From contig NWQT01000029.1 of assembly GCA_002798295.1 (NCBI GenBank), forward strand, positions 1-48,462: DNA of 48,462 bases, given 5' to 3'. Both the position numbers and the translations under genes were made by a program. The notes beneath the pieces were generated by a model that saw only the letters and a program-made list of their open reading frames with translations, did no database searches and was not told the origin of the DNA. The stretch's first letter is position 1. Every line of letters begins with the position of its first letter. The stretch is from Lysobacteraceae bacterium NML07-0707. GTDB lineage: Bacteria > Pseudomonadota > Gammaproteobacteria > Xanthomonadales > Xanthomonadaceae. Positions 8,332 through 17,616 of this stretch are shown one piece after another.

Positions 8332-9749
8332 GCGCGGTGCGTGCCATTGCCGGCCAGTCGCTGCGTCTTTGGTGGCGCGAGCGCCGATTGCCCGGCGTGC
8401 TGCTGCTGATCGTGCTGCTCGGCGTGCTCTCGGCCAGCCTGTCGATCCAGCGTGCTCATGAAACTGAGCGCGACCGGATTGCCGCCGAAGCCACCGACCG
8501 CGATACCTTTGCCAATCAAGGCGCACGCAATCCGCACAGCGTCGCGCATTTTTCGCGTTTTGCCTTCCGTCCGCTGGCGCCGACCGCCGCGCTTGATCCC
8601 GGCATCGGCCCGTATGCCGGCGTGGCGGTATGGATGGAAGCGCATTATCAGGATCCGGCCAATCTGCGCGCCGCCGAAGACCGGGTGGAACTGGGGCGCT
8701 TTACCGATTTGAGTCCTGCCTGGTTGCTACAGGTGCTGGCGCCACTGCTGGTAATCGCGCTGGCTTTCGATGCGCTGGCGGCCGAACGTGAGCGCGGCAC
8801 GCTGCTGTTGCTGCGCGGCAACGGCATACGCATGCGCAGCTTGCTGGCGGGCAAGGGACTGGCGCTGGGGCTGGTCTTTGGTCTGCCGCTGCTTCTGCTG
8901 GCTGTCGCGCAGGTGGCTGCCAGCTGGACAACTGCCGAGGCTGGCGAGTTGCTGCTGCGAGTGCTGGCCTGGACGCTTGCTCATGCCCTGTATCTGGGGA
9001 CATGGATCGCCCTGGCATTAGCGGTATCGTTGCGCGCCAGCCGTGCCCGCATCGCCCTGATCGTGCTGCTGGCGGCCTGGACGCTGGCTACCCTGATTGC
9101 GCCGCGACTGGCCATTGGCATGGCCGAAGCGCTTGCGCCAACCCCTACGGCTGCCGAATTTTCGGCAGCGCTTGCCCGCGACCTGCGCGAAGGCATGGAC
9201 GGACACGACCCGGCCGATGCCCGCCGCGAAGCCTTCAAGCAGAAGGTATTGGCCGAATACGGCGTCGAGCGCATCGAAGAGCTGCCAGTCAGTTTTGCCG
9301 GGCTGGCGTTGCAAGAAGGCGAGCGTTATGGGCATATCGTGTTCGACAAGCACTTCGGCGCATTGGCTGCCAGCTACCGCGCCCAACAAGGCTGGCGGCG
9401 GCTGGGGGCAATGGCCGGGCCTTTGCCAGCGCTGCAACAGCTATCGATGGCCGCTGCCGGTACCGATATCGACCACCATATCAACTTCATCAATCAGGCC
9501 GAGACCCAGCGCCGGGTGATCATCGGCCTACTTGACCAGAACATGACCACCCATGGCGCCGGGCAGGATTTCGACTATCTGGCCGATCCCTCGCTATGGA
9601 AGCGCATTCCCGAATTTAGCTATACCTTGCCGCGCTATGCGGCACTGGCCGCAAGCCAAGTACTGGATTGGCTGCTGTTGCTCGGCTGGTTGTTATTGAC
9701 ACTGTGGCTGGCCAGCAGCGCCGCGCGAGAGACGGAGGCAGCGAAATGA
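8328..9749 (+). CDS. ABC-2 type permease with large extracytoplasmic domains (DUF3526-like), first of a pair
   Basis: A 473-residue integral membrane protein. A first helix (about 21-40; VLLLIVLLGVLSASLS) is followed by an external loop of about 110 residues containing ARNPHSVAHFSRFAFRPL and PGIGPYAGVAVWMEAH, typical of DUF3526/NosY-like permeases. A helix cluster (about 130-270) comes next, then a second large loop (about 270-440) and a final helix. It presumably forms a heterodimer with the homologous next protein and is driven by the upstream ATPase. The substrate and direction are not known; ABC-2 architecture suggests export or membrane-protein maturation. Its end overlaps the next gene by four bases. 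Confidence 0.82.
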   Translation: MSAVRAIAGQSLRLWWRERRLPGVLLLIVLLGVLSASLSIQRAHETERDRIAAEATDRDTFANQGARNPHSVAHFSRFAFRPLAPTAALDPGIGPYAGVAVWMEAHYQDPANLRAAEDRVELGRFTDLSPAWLLQVLAPLLVIALAFDALAAERERGTLLLLRGNGIRMRSLLAGKGLALGLVFGLPLLLLAVAQVAASWTTAEAGELLLRVLAWTLAHALYLGTWIALALAVSLRASRARIALIVLLAAWTLATLIAPRLAIGMAEALAPTPTAAEFSAALARDLREGMDGHDPADARREAFKQKVLAEYGVERIEELPVSFAGLALQEGERYGHIVFDKHFGALAASYRAQQGWRRLGAMAGPLPALQQLSMAAAGTDIDHHINFINQAETQRRVIIGLLDQNMTTHGAGQDFDYLADPSLWKRIPEFSYTLPRYAALAASQVLDWLLLLGWLLLTLWLASSAARETEAAK

Positions 9750-11170
9750 AGGCGTTCTGGAAAACGCTGCTGTGGGACTGGCGCTTGCTTTTGCGTAGCC
9801 GTATTGGCCCGCTGGCAGCCGTGCTCGCCTTGCTGATGCTGGCATTGGCCACGGCCAATGGCAGTCGCTTTGCCAGCCAATGGGCAGCACAATCACAGGC
9901 CGCCAAGACCGAGGCGGCCGAGGCGCGCAGCCAGCTGCTGGCCGATATTGCTAACGGGGATGGCTGGGCAGCCCTGCCCTTCAATGCCGAAAGCCCGATC
10001 CTGCTGCCCCCGGCACCGCTGGTCGAGCTCAGCAATGGCCGCGCCGATCTCGACCCGCGCGCTGCCAAAGCTTCGACTTTCCGCAAACAACACGAGTTGT
10101 TCCAGCACTATGAAATCGACAGCCCGCTGGCACTGGCACTGGGGCGTTTCGATCTGGCCTTCGTAATCCAGACCTTGCTGCCGCTGCTGGTGATTGCACT
10201 GGGCTACGGCATCCTTGCCGAAGAACGTAGCCTCGGGCTTGACCGGGTGCTGGCCGTGCAGCAAGTGCCAAGTTCGCGCTTGCTGGGCGCTCGCCTTTTG
10301 GCGCGCGCCAGCGTGTTGCTGCTGCCGTTGCTGCTGGTATTTGCCTGGCTATGGCTGGCTGCTGGCGAACATGTCCCCGATCCGGCCGAGCGGATGCAGC
10401 GTCTGGCCTGGGCGCTGGCGCTGATCCTGGGCTATCTGGCGTTCTGGTGGGCGCTGCTGGCCTGGATCGGCACTTGGCGGTTGCGCGAAGGACAGACCCT
10501 GCTGACGCTGCTGGCCGCCTGGGTGCTGCTGGTGCTGGCGATCCCGGCACTCGCCGGCCTTGTGGCACGGCAAATGCACCCGCCGCCGTCGCGTTTCGAG
10601 TTGATTGCTGCGGCGCGGGTGCAGGAAATCGACGGCATCAAGCGCGGTGCGGCGCTGCTTGGCGACTATGTGCATGATCACCCGGAGCTGGATACCGAAG
10701 CCAGTGCCGACTTGCCTGGCTGGGCGGGCAATCTGTTCCTGACTTCGCGGCTGGTGGATCAGGCAGTGGCGCCGGTGGTACAGGACTTTGACAATGCCTT
10801 GGCCGCACAACAGGCCAGCGTGACGCGCTGGCAGTTCCTTAGCCCGGCACTGATGCTGCAACGCGGGCTGATGAGCGTGGCCGGCAGCGACGAGCACCGC
10901 CGTGCAGCTTTCAGTGCACAGGCACGCGCCCATCTGGCCGATTTCCGCGAGCGCACCGGGCAGATGATGCTGGGCGGACAGAAACTTGATGCCGCGCGGC
11001 TTGATGCGCTGCCGGGATTTACATTTGTCGAGCCACCAGCGCAGGAGGTCTGGCAGCACATCCGCCTGCCGCTGCTGGTGCTGTGGAGCCTGTCTGCACT
11101 GTTGCTGTTACTGGCGCTGGTTCAGCTTGCCCGGAACCGCCAGCCGCGCGTTCACGCAGCGCCAGCCTGA
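9746..11170 (+). CDS. ABC-2 type permease with large extracytoplasmic domains (DUF3526-like), second of a pair
   Basis: A 474-residue protein with the same plan as the preceding permease: first helix at about 21-40 (RIGPLAAVLALLMLALATAN), an external loop with RSQLLADIANGDGWAALPFN, a helix cluster (about 150-290), a second long loop and a last helix (LLVLWSLSALLLLLALVQLA). The start at 9746 is the ATG in AGCGAAATGAAGGC, which overlaps the preceding stop (ATGA); the in-frame start further upstream lies inside the previous gene and is rejected. It is the last gene of the TonB receptor/ABC operon and converges on pgeF with only 45 bases between the stops. Confidence 0.82.
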   Translation: MKAFWKTLLWDWRLLLRSRIGPLAAVLALLMLALATANGSRFASQWAAQSQAAKTEAAEARSQLLADIANGDGWAALPFNAESPILLPPAPLVELSNGRADLDPRAAKASTFRKQHELFQHYEIDSPLALALGRFDLAFVIQTLLPLLVIALGYGILAEERSLGLDRVLAVQQVPSSRLLGARLLARASVLLLPLLLVFAWLWLAAGEHVPDPAERMQRLAWALALILGYLAFWWALLAWIGTWRLREGQTLLTLLAAWVLLVLAIPALAGLVARQMHPPPSRFELIAAARVQEIDGIKRGAALLGDYVHDHPELDTEASADLPGWAGNLFLTSRLVDQAVAPVVQDFDNALAAQQASVTRWQFLSPALMLQRGLMSVAGSDEHRRAAFSAQARAHLADFRERTGQMMLGGQKLDAARLDALPGFTFVEPPAQEVWQHIRLPLLVLWSLSALLLLLALVQLARNRQPRVHAAPA

Positions 11171-11215
11171 CCGGCCAACACTCCGACCGCAGCAGGCGCA
11201 GCAACAAGTTCGCGC

Positions 11216-11968
11216 TCATGACATCCACACCAGGGTGACCATGCGTCCGGTATGGCCATCGCGGCGGTAGGAGTAGAACGTGTCGGCCTCTTCGATGGTG
11301 CAATGCTCGCCGCCGTAAATCGCATCGGCGCTCATGCCGGAGGCAATCAGGCGTTGGCGTGCCAGTGCGTACAAATCCGCCTTCCAGTGACCGGGAACGG
11401 TGGCAGTAAAACAGGCCGCAGCGGCTGCATCCTGGCCGATAAAGGCATCACGCACTTCCGTGCCGATTTCGTAATGCCGGGCGCTGGCCGCAGGCCCCAG
11501 CCAGGCGCGCAGGTGTTGGGGGGGCGTTTGCATCGCGGCGAGGGTGCGCTCCAGAACGCCTGCGGCCAAACCGCGCCAGCCGGCGTGAGCGGCGGCGATC
11601 TCGCTGCCATCACAGGCGGCCAATACCACTGGCAGGCAGTCGGCAGTGAGGATCGCCAGCACCTGAGCGCGCAGGCAAGTTACCGCCGCATCGGCCTCAG
11701 GCGCATCGCCGTCACCGCTTGCGGCAGCCGTTATCTGCGCGACTTGCACGCCATGTACTTGCCGTAGCCAGTGTGGCGCACTGGGCAGTGCCAGCCTTTG
11801 CTGCAACTGGCGGCGGTTTTCCAGTACGGCAGCCACTTCATCACCGCTGCGCAAGCCCATGTTGAACGCAGCGAACGGCGGCTGCGATACGCCGGCGCCA
11901 GCGCGGGTGGTAGTGATGGCCGAAACACCGGGCGGCGCAGGCCAGCTGGCCTCTATCCACGGCTGCAT
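11216..11968 (-). CDS. pgeF: Multicopper-oxidase-fold (DUF152/laccase-domain) protein, PgeF/YfiH family
   Basis: A 250-residue member of the YfiH/PgeF family. Members have been described as peptidoglycan-editing factors that remove wrongly incorporated amino acids from the muropeptide precursor, and also as purine nucleoside phosphorylases. Visible family motifs are RQVHG (metal-binding His region), TADCLPV and AAHAGWRGL, supplying the Cys and His ligands of the active site. Its ATG overlaps the rluD stop (TGATG), the usual rluD-pgeF operon, which in many gammaproteobacteria lies next to clpB; here the ABC operon separates the two. Confidence 0.9.
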   Translation of the reverse strand: MQPWIEASWPAPPGVSAITTTRAGAGVSQPPFAAFNMGLRSGDEVAAVLENRRQLQQRLALPSAPHWLRQVHGVQVAQITAAASGDGDAPEADAAVTCLRAQVLAILTADCLPVVLAACDGSEIAAAHAGWRGLAAGVLERTLAAMQTPPQHLRAWLGPAASARHYEIGTEVRDAFIGQDAAAAACFTATVPGHWKADLYALARQRLIASGMSADAIYGGEHCTIEEADTFYSYRRDGHTGRMVTLVWMS

Positions 11969-12951
11969 CAGTACTGTGCCTCGTTCCAGGCGCGGGTATC
12001 TTCGCGCAATGCGCGCAGCAAGGCGCGCATGTCATCGGGGATGGGGGCTTCGGCGCGCAGCGGCTCGCCGCTGATGGGATGGGCGAACTCCAGCACTTCG
12101 GCATGCAGTGCCTGGCGCTTGAAGCCGCGCAGTTGCGCAACCAATTCGTCACTGGCGGCCTTGGGCAGCTTCAAGGCGCTGCCATACAGCGGGTCGCCGA
12201 CGATGGGATGCTTGATTTGCTGCATATGCACGCGAATCTGGTGGGTGCGGCCGGTTTCCAGCCGGCATTCCAGCGCAGTATGCGCCCGGAAGCGCTCGCG
12301 CAGCCGGTAATGGGTGATGGCTTCGCGGCCATCTTCGCGCACGCACATTTTCAGGCGGTCGCGCGGATGACGGTCGATGGGGAAATCGGCCGTGCCGCCG
12401 GCCACCATCGAGCCCAGTACCACGGCGATATATTGGCGATGCACCTGGCGTGCGGCCAGCATTTCCACCAGCCGGGTTTGCGCAGGCAGGCTGCGCGCGA
12501 CCACCATTACCCCGGAGGTGTCCTTGTCCAGCCGGTGCACGATGCCGGCGCGGTTCAATACGGCCAGCGCCGGGTCGCGGTACAGCAGGGCGTTGACCAG
12601 GGTGCCATCGGGGTTGCCCGCACCCGGATGCACCACAAGCCCCGCGGGCTTGTTGATGATGAACAGATGCTCGTCCTGGTACAGCACATCCAGCGGGATG
12701 TCCTGCGGCCTGGCCTCGGTTTCCACGCCCAGCTGTGCATGCAGGCAGATGGTTTCTCCCCCATGCAGCAAATCGCGCGGGCGTGCGGTTTTGCCATCGA
12801 GCAACACATCGCCGGATTTCACCCAGTCGGCCAGTCGTGAGCGTGAAAATTCCGGGAACAATTCGGCCAGCACCGCATCAAAGCGGCGACCGGCAGCGCT
12901 GGCAGGGACTTGGGTTTGGCGAAAATCAGCGGATTTGGTGTCAGTCATCAT
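11968..12951 (-). CDS. rluD: 23S rRNA pseudouridine(1911/1915/1917) synthase RluD
   Basis: A 327-residue RluA-family pseudouridine synthase. An N-terminal S4 RNA-binding domain ([20 protein letters not shown]; about residues 20-85) precedes the catalytic domain with the signature [12 protein letters not shown], in which the Asp of HRLD is the nucleophile. In bacteria RluD modifies helix 69 of 23S rRNA and supports 50S assembly. The start MMTDTK at 12951 is chosen because GAGAG lies just before it; an upstream in-frame start at 13002 would add a tail without family similarity. The gene is divergent from bamD across about 100 bases, a common arrangement. Confidence 0.94.
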   Translation of the reverse strand: MMTDTKSADFRQTQVPASAAGRRFDAVLAELFPEFSRSRLADWVKSGDVLLDGKTARPRDLLHGGETICLHAQLGVETEARPQDIPLDVLYQDEHLFIINKPAGLVVHPGAGNPDGTLVNALLYRDPALAVLNRAGIVHRLDKDTSGVMVVARSLPAQTRLVEMLAARQVHRQYIAVVLGSMVAGGTADFPIDRHPRDRLKMCVREDGREAITHYRLRERFRAHTALECRLETGRTHQIRVHMQQIKHPIVGDPLYGSALKLPKAASDELVAQLRGFKRQALHAEVLEFAHPISGEPLRAEAPIPDDMRALLRALREDTRAWNEAQY

Positions 12952-13053
12952 CAAGCTCTCGGGCCGTTTATTGCCCTTGCATTCATTCTGGATGGGCGGC
13001 AAGCGCCCCGGCTAGGCTATTATCACCGCTTCCGTTTCGACATCCTGCATACC

Positions 13054-13920
13054 ATGTCACTTCGCATTGATGCTTCCCGCCCCCTGATTCGTGCCGGCCT
13101 CGTATCGCTGGCAGTGCTGTTTTCGCTTTCCGGCTGCGCCCGCTTCAAGGACAAGAAGGCCGAAAACAACGAGGGGCTGCCGGTCGAAACCTTGTACGAC
13201 AAGGCGCATGCCTCGATGGTCAGCGGCAATTACGGCACCGCTGAAGAAACCTTCCGCCGCCTGATTGCCCAGTACCCCTACGGCCCGCATGCCGAACAGG
13301 CACTGATGGAAAGCGCCTATGCCCAGTACAAGAGCGGCAAGAATGATGATGCGGTATCCACCATCGACCGCTTCCTGCGCACTTATCCCACCCACCGCCA
13401 TGTGCCATACATGTATTACCTGCGCGGCCTTGCCAACCAGGCGCGCAATACGGTGTTCATGCAGCGGGTGTTCAAGCTGGACATGGCCAGCCGTGACCTG
13501 GCAGCGCCCATGCAGGCCTATGATGATTTCGGCATTGTCACTACGCGCTTTGCCAACAGCCGCTATGCCGACGATGCCCGTCAGCGCATGGTGTTCTTGC
13601 GCAACCAGTTTGCCCGCCATGAATTGAATATCGCCGTGTACTACCTGCGCCGCGGTGCCTGGGTGGCGGCCAGCGACCGCGCCCAATACATTCTGGAAAC
13701 CTATCCGCAAAGCGAATATCAAAACGATGCGGTGGCGATCCTGGCCGAAACCTATACCCGGCTGGGTAACCAGACACTGGCGAGTGATGCCAAGCGCATT
13801 CTGGAAATCAACGACCCGCAGCACCCCTGGCTGGCCGGTGGTTGGCCGAAAGATCCTTCGGTATTCAAGCGCCTCAATCCGTTTGCCCGCGAGCATGTGC
13901 CCGGCGCACGCGAGGATTGA
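13054..13920 (+). CDS. bamD: Outer membrane assembly lipoprotein BamD (ComL)
   Basis: A 288-residue lipoprotein of the BAM complex that folds beta-barrel proteins into the outer membrane, an essential partner of BamA. The signal peptide ends in a lipobox LSGC (Cys about residue 28), followed by tetratricopeptide repeats (YDKAHASMVSGNYGTAEETF and RRLIAQYPYGPHAEQALMES) and the conserved HVPYMYYLRGLA segment, over the usual BamD length. The start is the ATG at 13054 just before the signal peptide; an open frame reaches 12910 but that part overlaps rluD and has no signal. It ends at a bidirectional terminator shared with nadE. Confidence 0.94.
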   Translation: MSLRIDASRPLIRAGLVSLAVLFSLSGCARFKDKKAENNEGLPVETLYDKAHASMVSGNYGTAEETFRRLIAQYPYGPHAEQALMESAYAQYKSGKNDDAVSTIDRFLRTYPTHRHVPYMYYLRGLANQARNTVFMQRVFKLDMASRDLAAPMQAYDDFGIVTTRFANSRYADDARQRMVFLRNQFARHELNIAVYYLRRGAWVAASDRAQYILETYPQSEYQNDAVAILAETYTRLGNQTLASDAKRILEINDPQHPWLAGGWPKDPSVFKRLNPFAREHVPGARED

Positions 13921-13941
13921 TCTGATTCTCCCCAAAGCTGC

Positions 13942-13967
13942 AAAAGGCCGGGAAACCCCGGCCTTTT
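13942..13967. terminator. Bidirectional intrinsic terminator between bamD and nadE
   Basis: AAAAGGCCGGG and CCCGGCCTTTT form a perfect 11-bp stem around a four-base loop (AAAC). The A run on one side and T run on the other allow it to work in both directions, and it lies 21 bases past the bamD stop and 5 bases past the nadE stop. Confidence 0.9.
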
Positions 13968-13972
13968 GAACT

Positions 13973-15637
13973 TCAGTGGCGATAGTCGTGGGTAATAGGG
14001 TAGCGGCGCGCATCACCAAAGGCACGGCGGCTGAGCCGGGGGCCAATCGCGGCTTGCTGGCGTTTCCATTCACTGATGCGCACCAACCGTGCCACACGTT
14101 CGACCACTTCTTTGGAAAAGCCTGCAGCGATAATCTCCTCGCAGCTCTCCTGGCCTTCAATCAGGCGCCGTAAAATACCATCAAGGACATCATAAGGCGG
14201 CAGTGAATCCTGGTCTTTCTGGTTCTCGCGCAGTTCGGCACTGGGCGGGCGGGCAATCACTGCGGGGGGAATGACCCCGTCACTGCCTGCGGGCAGACCG
14301 CCAACAGTATTACGCCAGCGCGCCAGCGCAAACACCTCGGTCTTGTACAAGTCCTTGAGCGGCGCATAGCCGCCATTCATATCGCCATAGATGGTGGCAT
14401 AGCCGACCGCGTATTCGCTCTTGTTGCCGGTGGTCAGCAACAGGCCGCCAAACTTGTTGGCCAGCGCCATCATCAGCGTGCCTCGCACCCGCGATTGCAG
14501 GTTTTCTTCAGTCACATCCGCTGTTTTGCCGGCAAAGGCTTCGGCCAGCGTGTCCAGATAGGCCTGGAACGGCTTTTCAATCGGCAATGCCAAGAGCTTC
14601 ACCCCCAACGCGCGGCATTGTTCTTCAGCCAGGTCATTGGAAAGCCCGGCGGTATAGCGCGAGGGCATGCGTACCGCAGTGACGTTCTCTGCCCCCAGCG
14701 CCTCTGCGGCCAGCGCCAGCACCACTGCAGAGTCCAGCCCGCCGGAAAGCCCAAGCCAGGCGGTTTTGAAGCCGTTTTTGCCGCAGTAGTCACGGATACC
14801 GCGCACGACGCCGCGCCAAACCAGCGCATCGCGCGACTCATCGCCATCATCCATCCATTGCATTGGCAGGAAGCTGCGGCCATCGACCGCATAGTCCACC
14901 ACCAGCCACTGGTCGGTGAAAGCCGCCGCAGCCGGATGCACCGTGCCATCGCCATCGGCAACCAGCGATGCGCCGTCAAACAACAGCGCATCCTGACCAC
15001 CCACGGCATTGACATAGGCAATACCCACGCCGCTGCTGCGGCTGCGCACCGACAACAGCGCATCGCGCTCGGCATGTTTTTCGTGTGCAAAGGGTGAAGC
15101 CGCTGCCACCAGCAGCAATTGCGCCCCGGCCTTTACCGTGCGCTCAACAAGCCCGGCATTGCCCAGCTCCTCGCCCATCAACACCCCGGCGCAGATGCCA
15201 TTGATTTCAAGGACGCTATCACCTGCCTCCGGGTCGAGGCTGAAATAACGGCACTCATCCAGCCCGGCATCGCGCCCCAGCACGCGCTTGCGAAAAGTCT
15301 TTTGCAGCTGACCATCAACCAGCACACTGATGCTGTGATAAACGCGGCCATTGACGGCTTCCGGCCAGCCTAACAGCGCAGTAATGCCCTGGCATTGAGC
15401 CGCCAGCGATTGCAGTGCCGCCGCACAGTCACGCAAAAACGCCGGACGCAGCAACAGGTCTTGGGGCACAGCCCCCGATAGCGCCAGCGCCGGGAACACC
15501 ACCACATCCGCGCCGTATTCATCGCGCGCCTCCGCCAACATCGCGGCAATGCGTTCGCGGTTGCCCTCGATATCACCAACGGGGAAATCAAACTGCGCCA
15601 GCGCAATGCGCAGATTGGAGGCAGGACGTTCAGTCAT
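13973..15637 (-). CDS. nadE: NAD+ synthetase with an apparently inactive glutaminase (nitrilase-fold) domain
   Basis: A 554-residue two-domain NAD synthetase, which amidates nicotinic acid adenine dinucleotide to NAD+ with ATP. The C-terminal synthetase domain (from about 265) is well preserved, with the P-loop SGGLDSAVV and the segments TTGNKSEYAVGYATIYGDM and PPSAELRENQKDQDSLPPYD. The N-terminal nitrilase-fold domain normally frees ammonia from glutamine with a Glu-Lys-Cys triad. Here the usual FPELALSG reads FPALALSG (Ala50 for Glu) and the usual VLICEDLW reads VLMGEELG (Gly155 for Cys), while a Lys (about 117) remains. The glutaminase is therefore predicted dead, and the enzyme would use free ammonia or ammonia from elsewhere. 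It converges on bamD at a shared terminator. Confidence 0.92.
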   Translation of the reverse strand: MTERPASNLRIALAQFDFPVGDIEGNRERIAAMLAEARDEYGADVVVFPALALSGAVPQDLLLRPAFLRDCAAALQSLAAQCQGITALLGWPEAVNGRVYHSISVLVDGQLQKTFRKRVLGRDAGLDECRYFSLDPEAGDSVLEINGICAGVLMGEELGNAGLVERTVKAGAQLLLVAAASPFAHEKHAERDALLSVRSRSSGVGIAYVNAVGGQDALLFDGASLVADGDGTVHPAAAAFTDQWLVVDYAVDGRSFLPMQWMDDGDESRDALVWRGVVRGIRDYCGKNGFKTAWLGLSGGLDSAVVLALAAEALGAENVTAVRMPSRYTAGLSNDLAEEQCRALGVKLLALPIEKPFQAYLDTLAEAFAGKTADVTEENLQSRVRGTLMMALANKFGGLLLTTGNKSEYAVGYATIYGDMNGGYAPLKDLYKTEVFALARWRNTVGGLPAGSDGVIPPAVIARPPSAELRENQKDQDSLPPYDVLDGILRRLIEGQESCEEIIAAGFSKEVVERVARLVRISEWKRQQAAIGPRLSRRAFGDARRYPITHDYRH

Positions 15638-15728
15638 GTCAGTGCTCGGCTAAAACCCGCCGCCATGATGACAGAATCCGCAAGACTTCTTGTCAAATCA
15701 CGAGGTGCAGTACAGCGATAACACCCCA

Positions 15729-16718
15729 TCAGTAACGCAGCAGCACCGAGCCCCAGGTAAAGCCGCCGCCAAAGGCTTCCAGCAGCAGCAGCTGACCGCG
15801 TTCGACCTTGCCCGAGCGCACGGCCGTGTCCAGTGCCAGCGGTACCGAGCCGGAGGAAGTGTTGCCATGCTTGTCCACGGTGACGATCACCTTGTCCATC
15901 GGCATTTCAAGGCGCTTGGCAGTGGCTTCGATGATGCGCAGATTGGCCTGATGCGGAATCAGCCAGTCGATGTCGCCACGGGAAAGATGGTTGGCTTCCA
16001 GGGTTTCTTCCACCACCGCATCCAGCGCCTTGACCGCATGTTTGAATACTTCGTTGCCGGTCATCAGCACGCGAACACCGGCATTGTTCTCTTCCGGCTT
16101 GAAGCCTTCGGAGACGCCCACCGGGTTCCATAGCAACTCTTTTTTGCTGCCATCGGCATGCAGATGGGTGCTGATGATGCCGGTATCGCTATCGGCTTTG
16201 AGCACCACGGCGCCGGCGCCATCGCCAAACAGCACGGCAGTGCTGCGGTCTTCCCAATCCAGCATCCGGGTCAAGGTTTCCGCCCCCACCACCAGGGCGG
16301 TTTTGACATCGCCTGTGCGGATGAATTTGTCGGCAATGCTGAGCGCATAAATGAAGCCGGAGCAGGCGGCATTGACATCGAAAGCCGGACAGCCGGAGGC
16401 GATGCCCAGCTCGGCCTGCAAAAGACAGGCGGTGGAAGGAAAAATCAGGTTCGGGGTGGTCGTGCCCAGCACCACCAGGTCGATATCGTCAGCGCCGACA
16501 CCGGCGGCCTGCATCGCCTGCAATGCCGCCTCGCGCGCCAGGGTGAGCGTGGTTTCGCCCTCGGCTGCAACATGCCGCTGCCGGATGCCGGTACGGGTGG
16601 CGATCCATTCGTCACTGGTTTCCATGCGCCCGGCAAGGTCATGGTTGCTCACCACTTGCCTCGGCAGCGCACTGCCAGTGCCAGCGATACGGGAATAGAT
16701 GCGCGTTTGGGCATTCAT
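15729..16718 (-). CDS. fabH: 3-oxoacyl-ACP synthase III (FabH)
   Basis: A 329-residue ketoacyl-ACP synthase that starts type II fatty acid synthesis by condensing acetyl-CoA with malonyl-ACP. The catalytic triad is visible: Cys in [11 protein letters not shown] (about residue 120), His in [10 protein letters not shown] and Asn in [11 protein letters not shown]. It follows rpmF on the same strand, as in many gammaproteobacteria, but fabD/fabG/acpP do not follow; the next gene is nadE. A hairpin with a T run sits between rpmF and fabH and may reduce read-through. Confidence 0.96.
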   Translation of the reverse strand: MNAQTRIYSRIAGTGSALPRQVVSNHDLAGRMETSDEWIATRTGIRQRHVAAEGETTLTLAREAALQAMQAAGVGADDIDLVVLGTTTPNLIFPSTACLLQAELGIASGCPAFDVNAACSGFIYALSIADKFIRTGDVKTALVVGAETLTRMLDWEDRSTAVLFGDGAGAVVLKADSDTGIISTHLHADGSKKELLWNPVGVSEGFKPEENNAGVRVLMTGNEVFKHAVKALDAVVEETLEANHLSRGDIDWLIPHQANLRIIEATAKRLEMPMDKVIVTVDKHGNTSSGSVPLALDTAVRSGKVERGQLLLLEAFGGGFTWGSVLLRY

Positions 16719-16754
16719 GCGTAGACTCCGGAAAAAAGCGCTATGGCGGGCACG

Positions 16755-16786
16755 AAAAGACGATACCGGCTTTCACCGGCATCGTC
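16755..16786 (-). terminator. Terminator or attenuator between rpmF and fabH
   Basis: On the minus strand an 11-bp stem GACGATGCCGG / CCGGTATCGTC (one G-T pair) with a six-base loop is followed by TTTT. It lies inside the presumed yceD-rpmF-fabH transcription unit, so it either ends the ribosomal-protein message or attenuates entry into fabH. Confidence 0.7.
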
Positions 16787-16841
16787 AGTAAACAAAGCGA
16801 TTCTTTGAGACATATGCGCTTGAGCCAGCGCAGCGCTCAAA

Positions 16842-17036
16842 TCACTCTTCTTCAACTACCGAACGGCGGGTTTCGATGACCTTCTTGCCACGGTAGTAGC
16901 CGTCGGCAGTGATGTGATGACGCAGATGCGTTTCGCCGGTGGTCGGGTCGGTAGCAAGCTGCTTGGCCGAGAGTTTGTCGTGGGCGCGACGCATGCCACG
17001 CTTGGACGGGGTAACACGGGACTTCTGGACTGCCAT
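16842..17036 (-). CDS. rpmF: 50S ribosomal protein L32
   Basis: A 64-residue basic protein starting [20 protein letters not shown], which is the L32 signature, with the following [15 protein letters not shown] matching the C-terminal half. No zinc-binding Cys pairs are present, the usual form in proteobacteria. It sits between yceD and fabH, a conserved order. A good ribosome binding site (GGAG) precedes the ATG. Confidence 0.96.
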   Translation of the reverse strand: MAVQKSRVTPSKRGMRRAHDKLSAKQLATDPTTGETHLRHHITADGYYRGKKVIETRRSVVEEE

Positions 17037-17093
17037 GATTTAACTCCAATGAAACTGGGTGGTGCGTGATAAGAATGGGAGGATGCCTTGCGA

Positions 17094-17606
17094 TCAATCC
17101 TTGCCCTGTTTGAGTGCGGCCAATGCGGCAAACGGGTTGCTGGCAGCGGCTTCCGGGGCACTGACGGGCCAGTCGCGCTCCACGGCTTCCGAACCGGGTG
17201 CAACCGCGATCACTGGCAAGGCGAGAATCAACTCATCCTCAACCAGCGCTGCCGGCACGATGCGCGCATCGGCAGGCAGCAGCAGTGGCTCGTAGCCCGG
17301 CGGCAATGCAGCTTCCTCGGCTTCTTCACGAATCAGCCCGAGCGTTTCCCGAAGCTTGATGGGCAGAAGAAACCGTTGCAGGCTGCGCTGACATTGCAGC
17401 GGCAGCTCGGCCTCGACCTGCAAAGCCACGCAGGCCACGCCCAGCGCATCGCGCCCGAATTCCATCCGGTAGCGCGCCACACCCTCAGCATCCAGCAGGG
17501 CTTCGTTCAAGCGCGACATCGCAGCCAGCGGCAGCTCGCCTTCCAGCACCCGCCGAGCCGATACCATGCGCCAAACATCAACGGCAGTGGACGATTCAAC
17601 GGTCAT
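17094..17606 (-). CDS. yceD: YceD/DUF177 family protein (large ribosomal RNA subunit accumulation protein)
   Basis: A 170-residue YceD-family protein; in other bacteria the family is needed for 23S rRNA accumulation and is co-transcribed with rpmF. The family segments PLQCQRSLQRF (one Cys where E. coli has a CxxC pair), the acidic VEDELILALPVIAV and the C-terminal NPFAALAALK are visible. The frame is open to another ATG at 17660, which overlaps the glycosyltransferase stop. I prefer the ATG at 17606 because a strong promoter (17617-17645) lies inside the longer version and would produce a nearly leaderless message starting at this codon. The start remains uncertain. Confidence 0.85.
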   Translation of the reverse strand: MTVESSTAVDVWRMVSARRVLEGELPLAAMSRLNEALLDAEGVARYRMEFGRDALGVACVALQVEAELPLQCQRSLQRFLLPIKLRETLGLIREEAEEAALPPGYEPLLLPADARIVPAALVEDELILALPVIAVAPGSEAVERDWPVSAPEAAASNPFAALAALKQGKD

Positions 17607-17616
17607 AAGGCGCGGA

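Noticed and set aside
7150-8526. 458-codon minus-strand frame opposite the TonB receptor end and the ABC ATPase
   Set aside because: It is the antisense of two well-supported genes and has no recognisable features.
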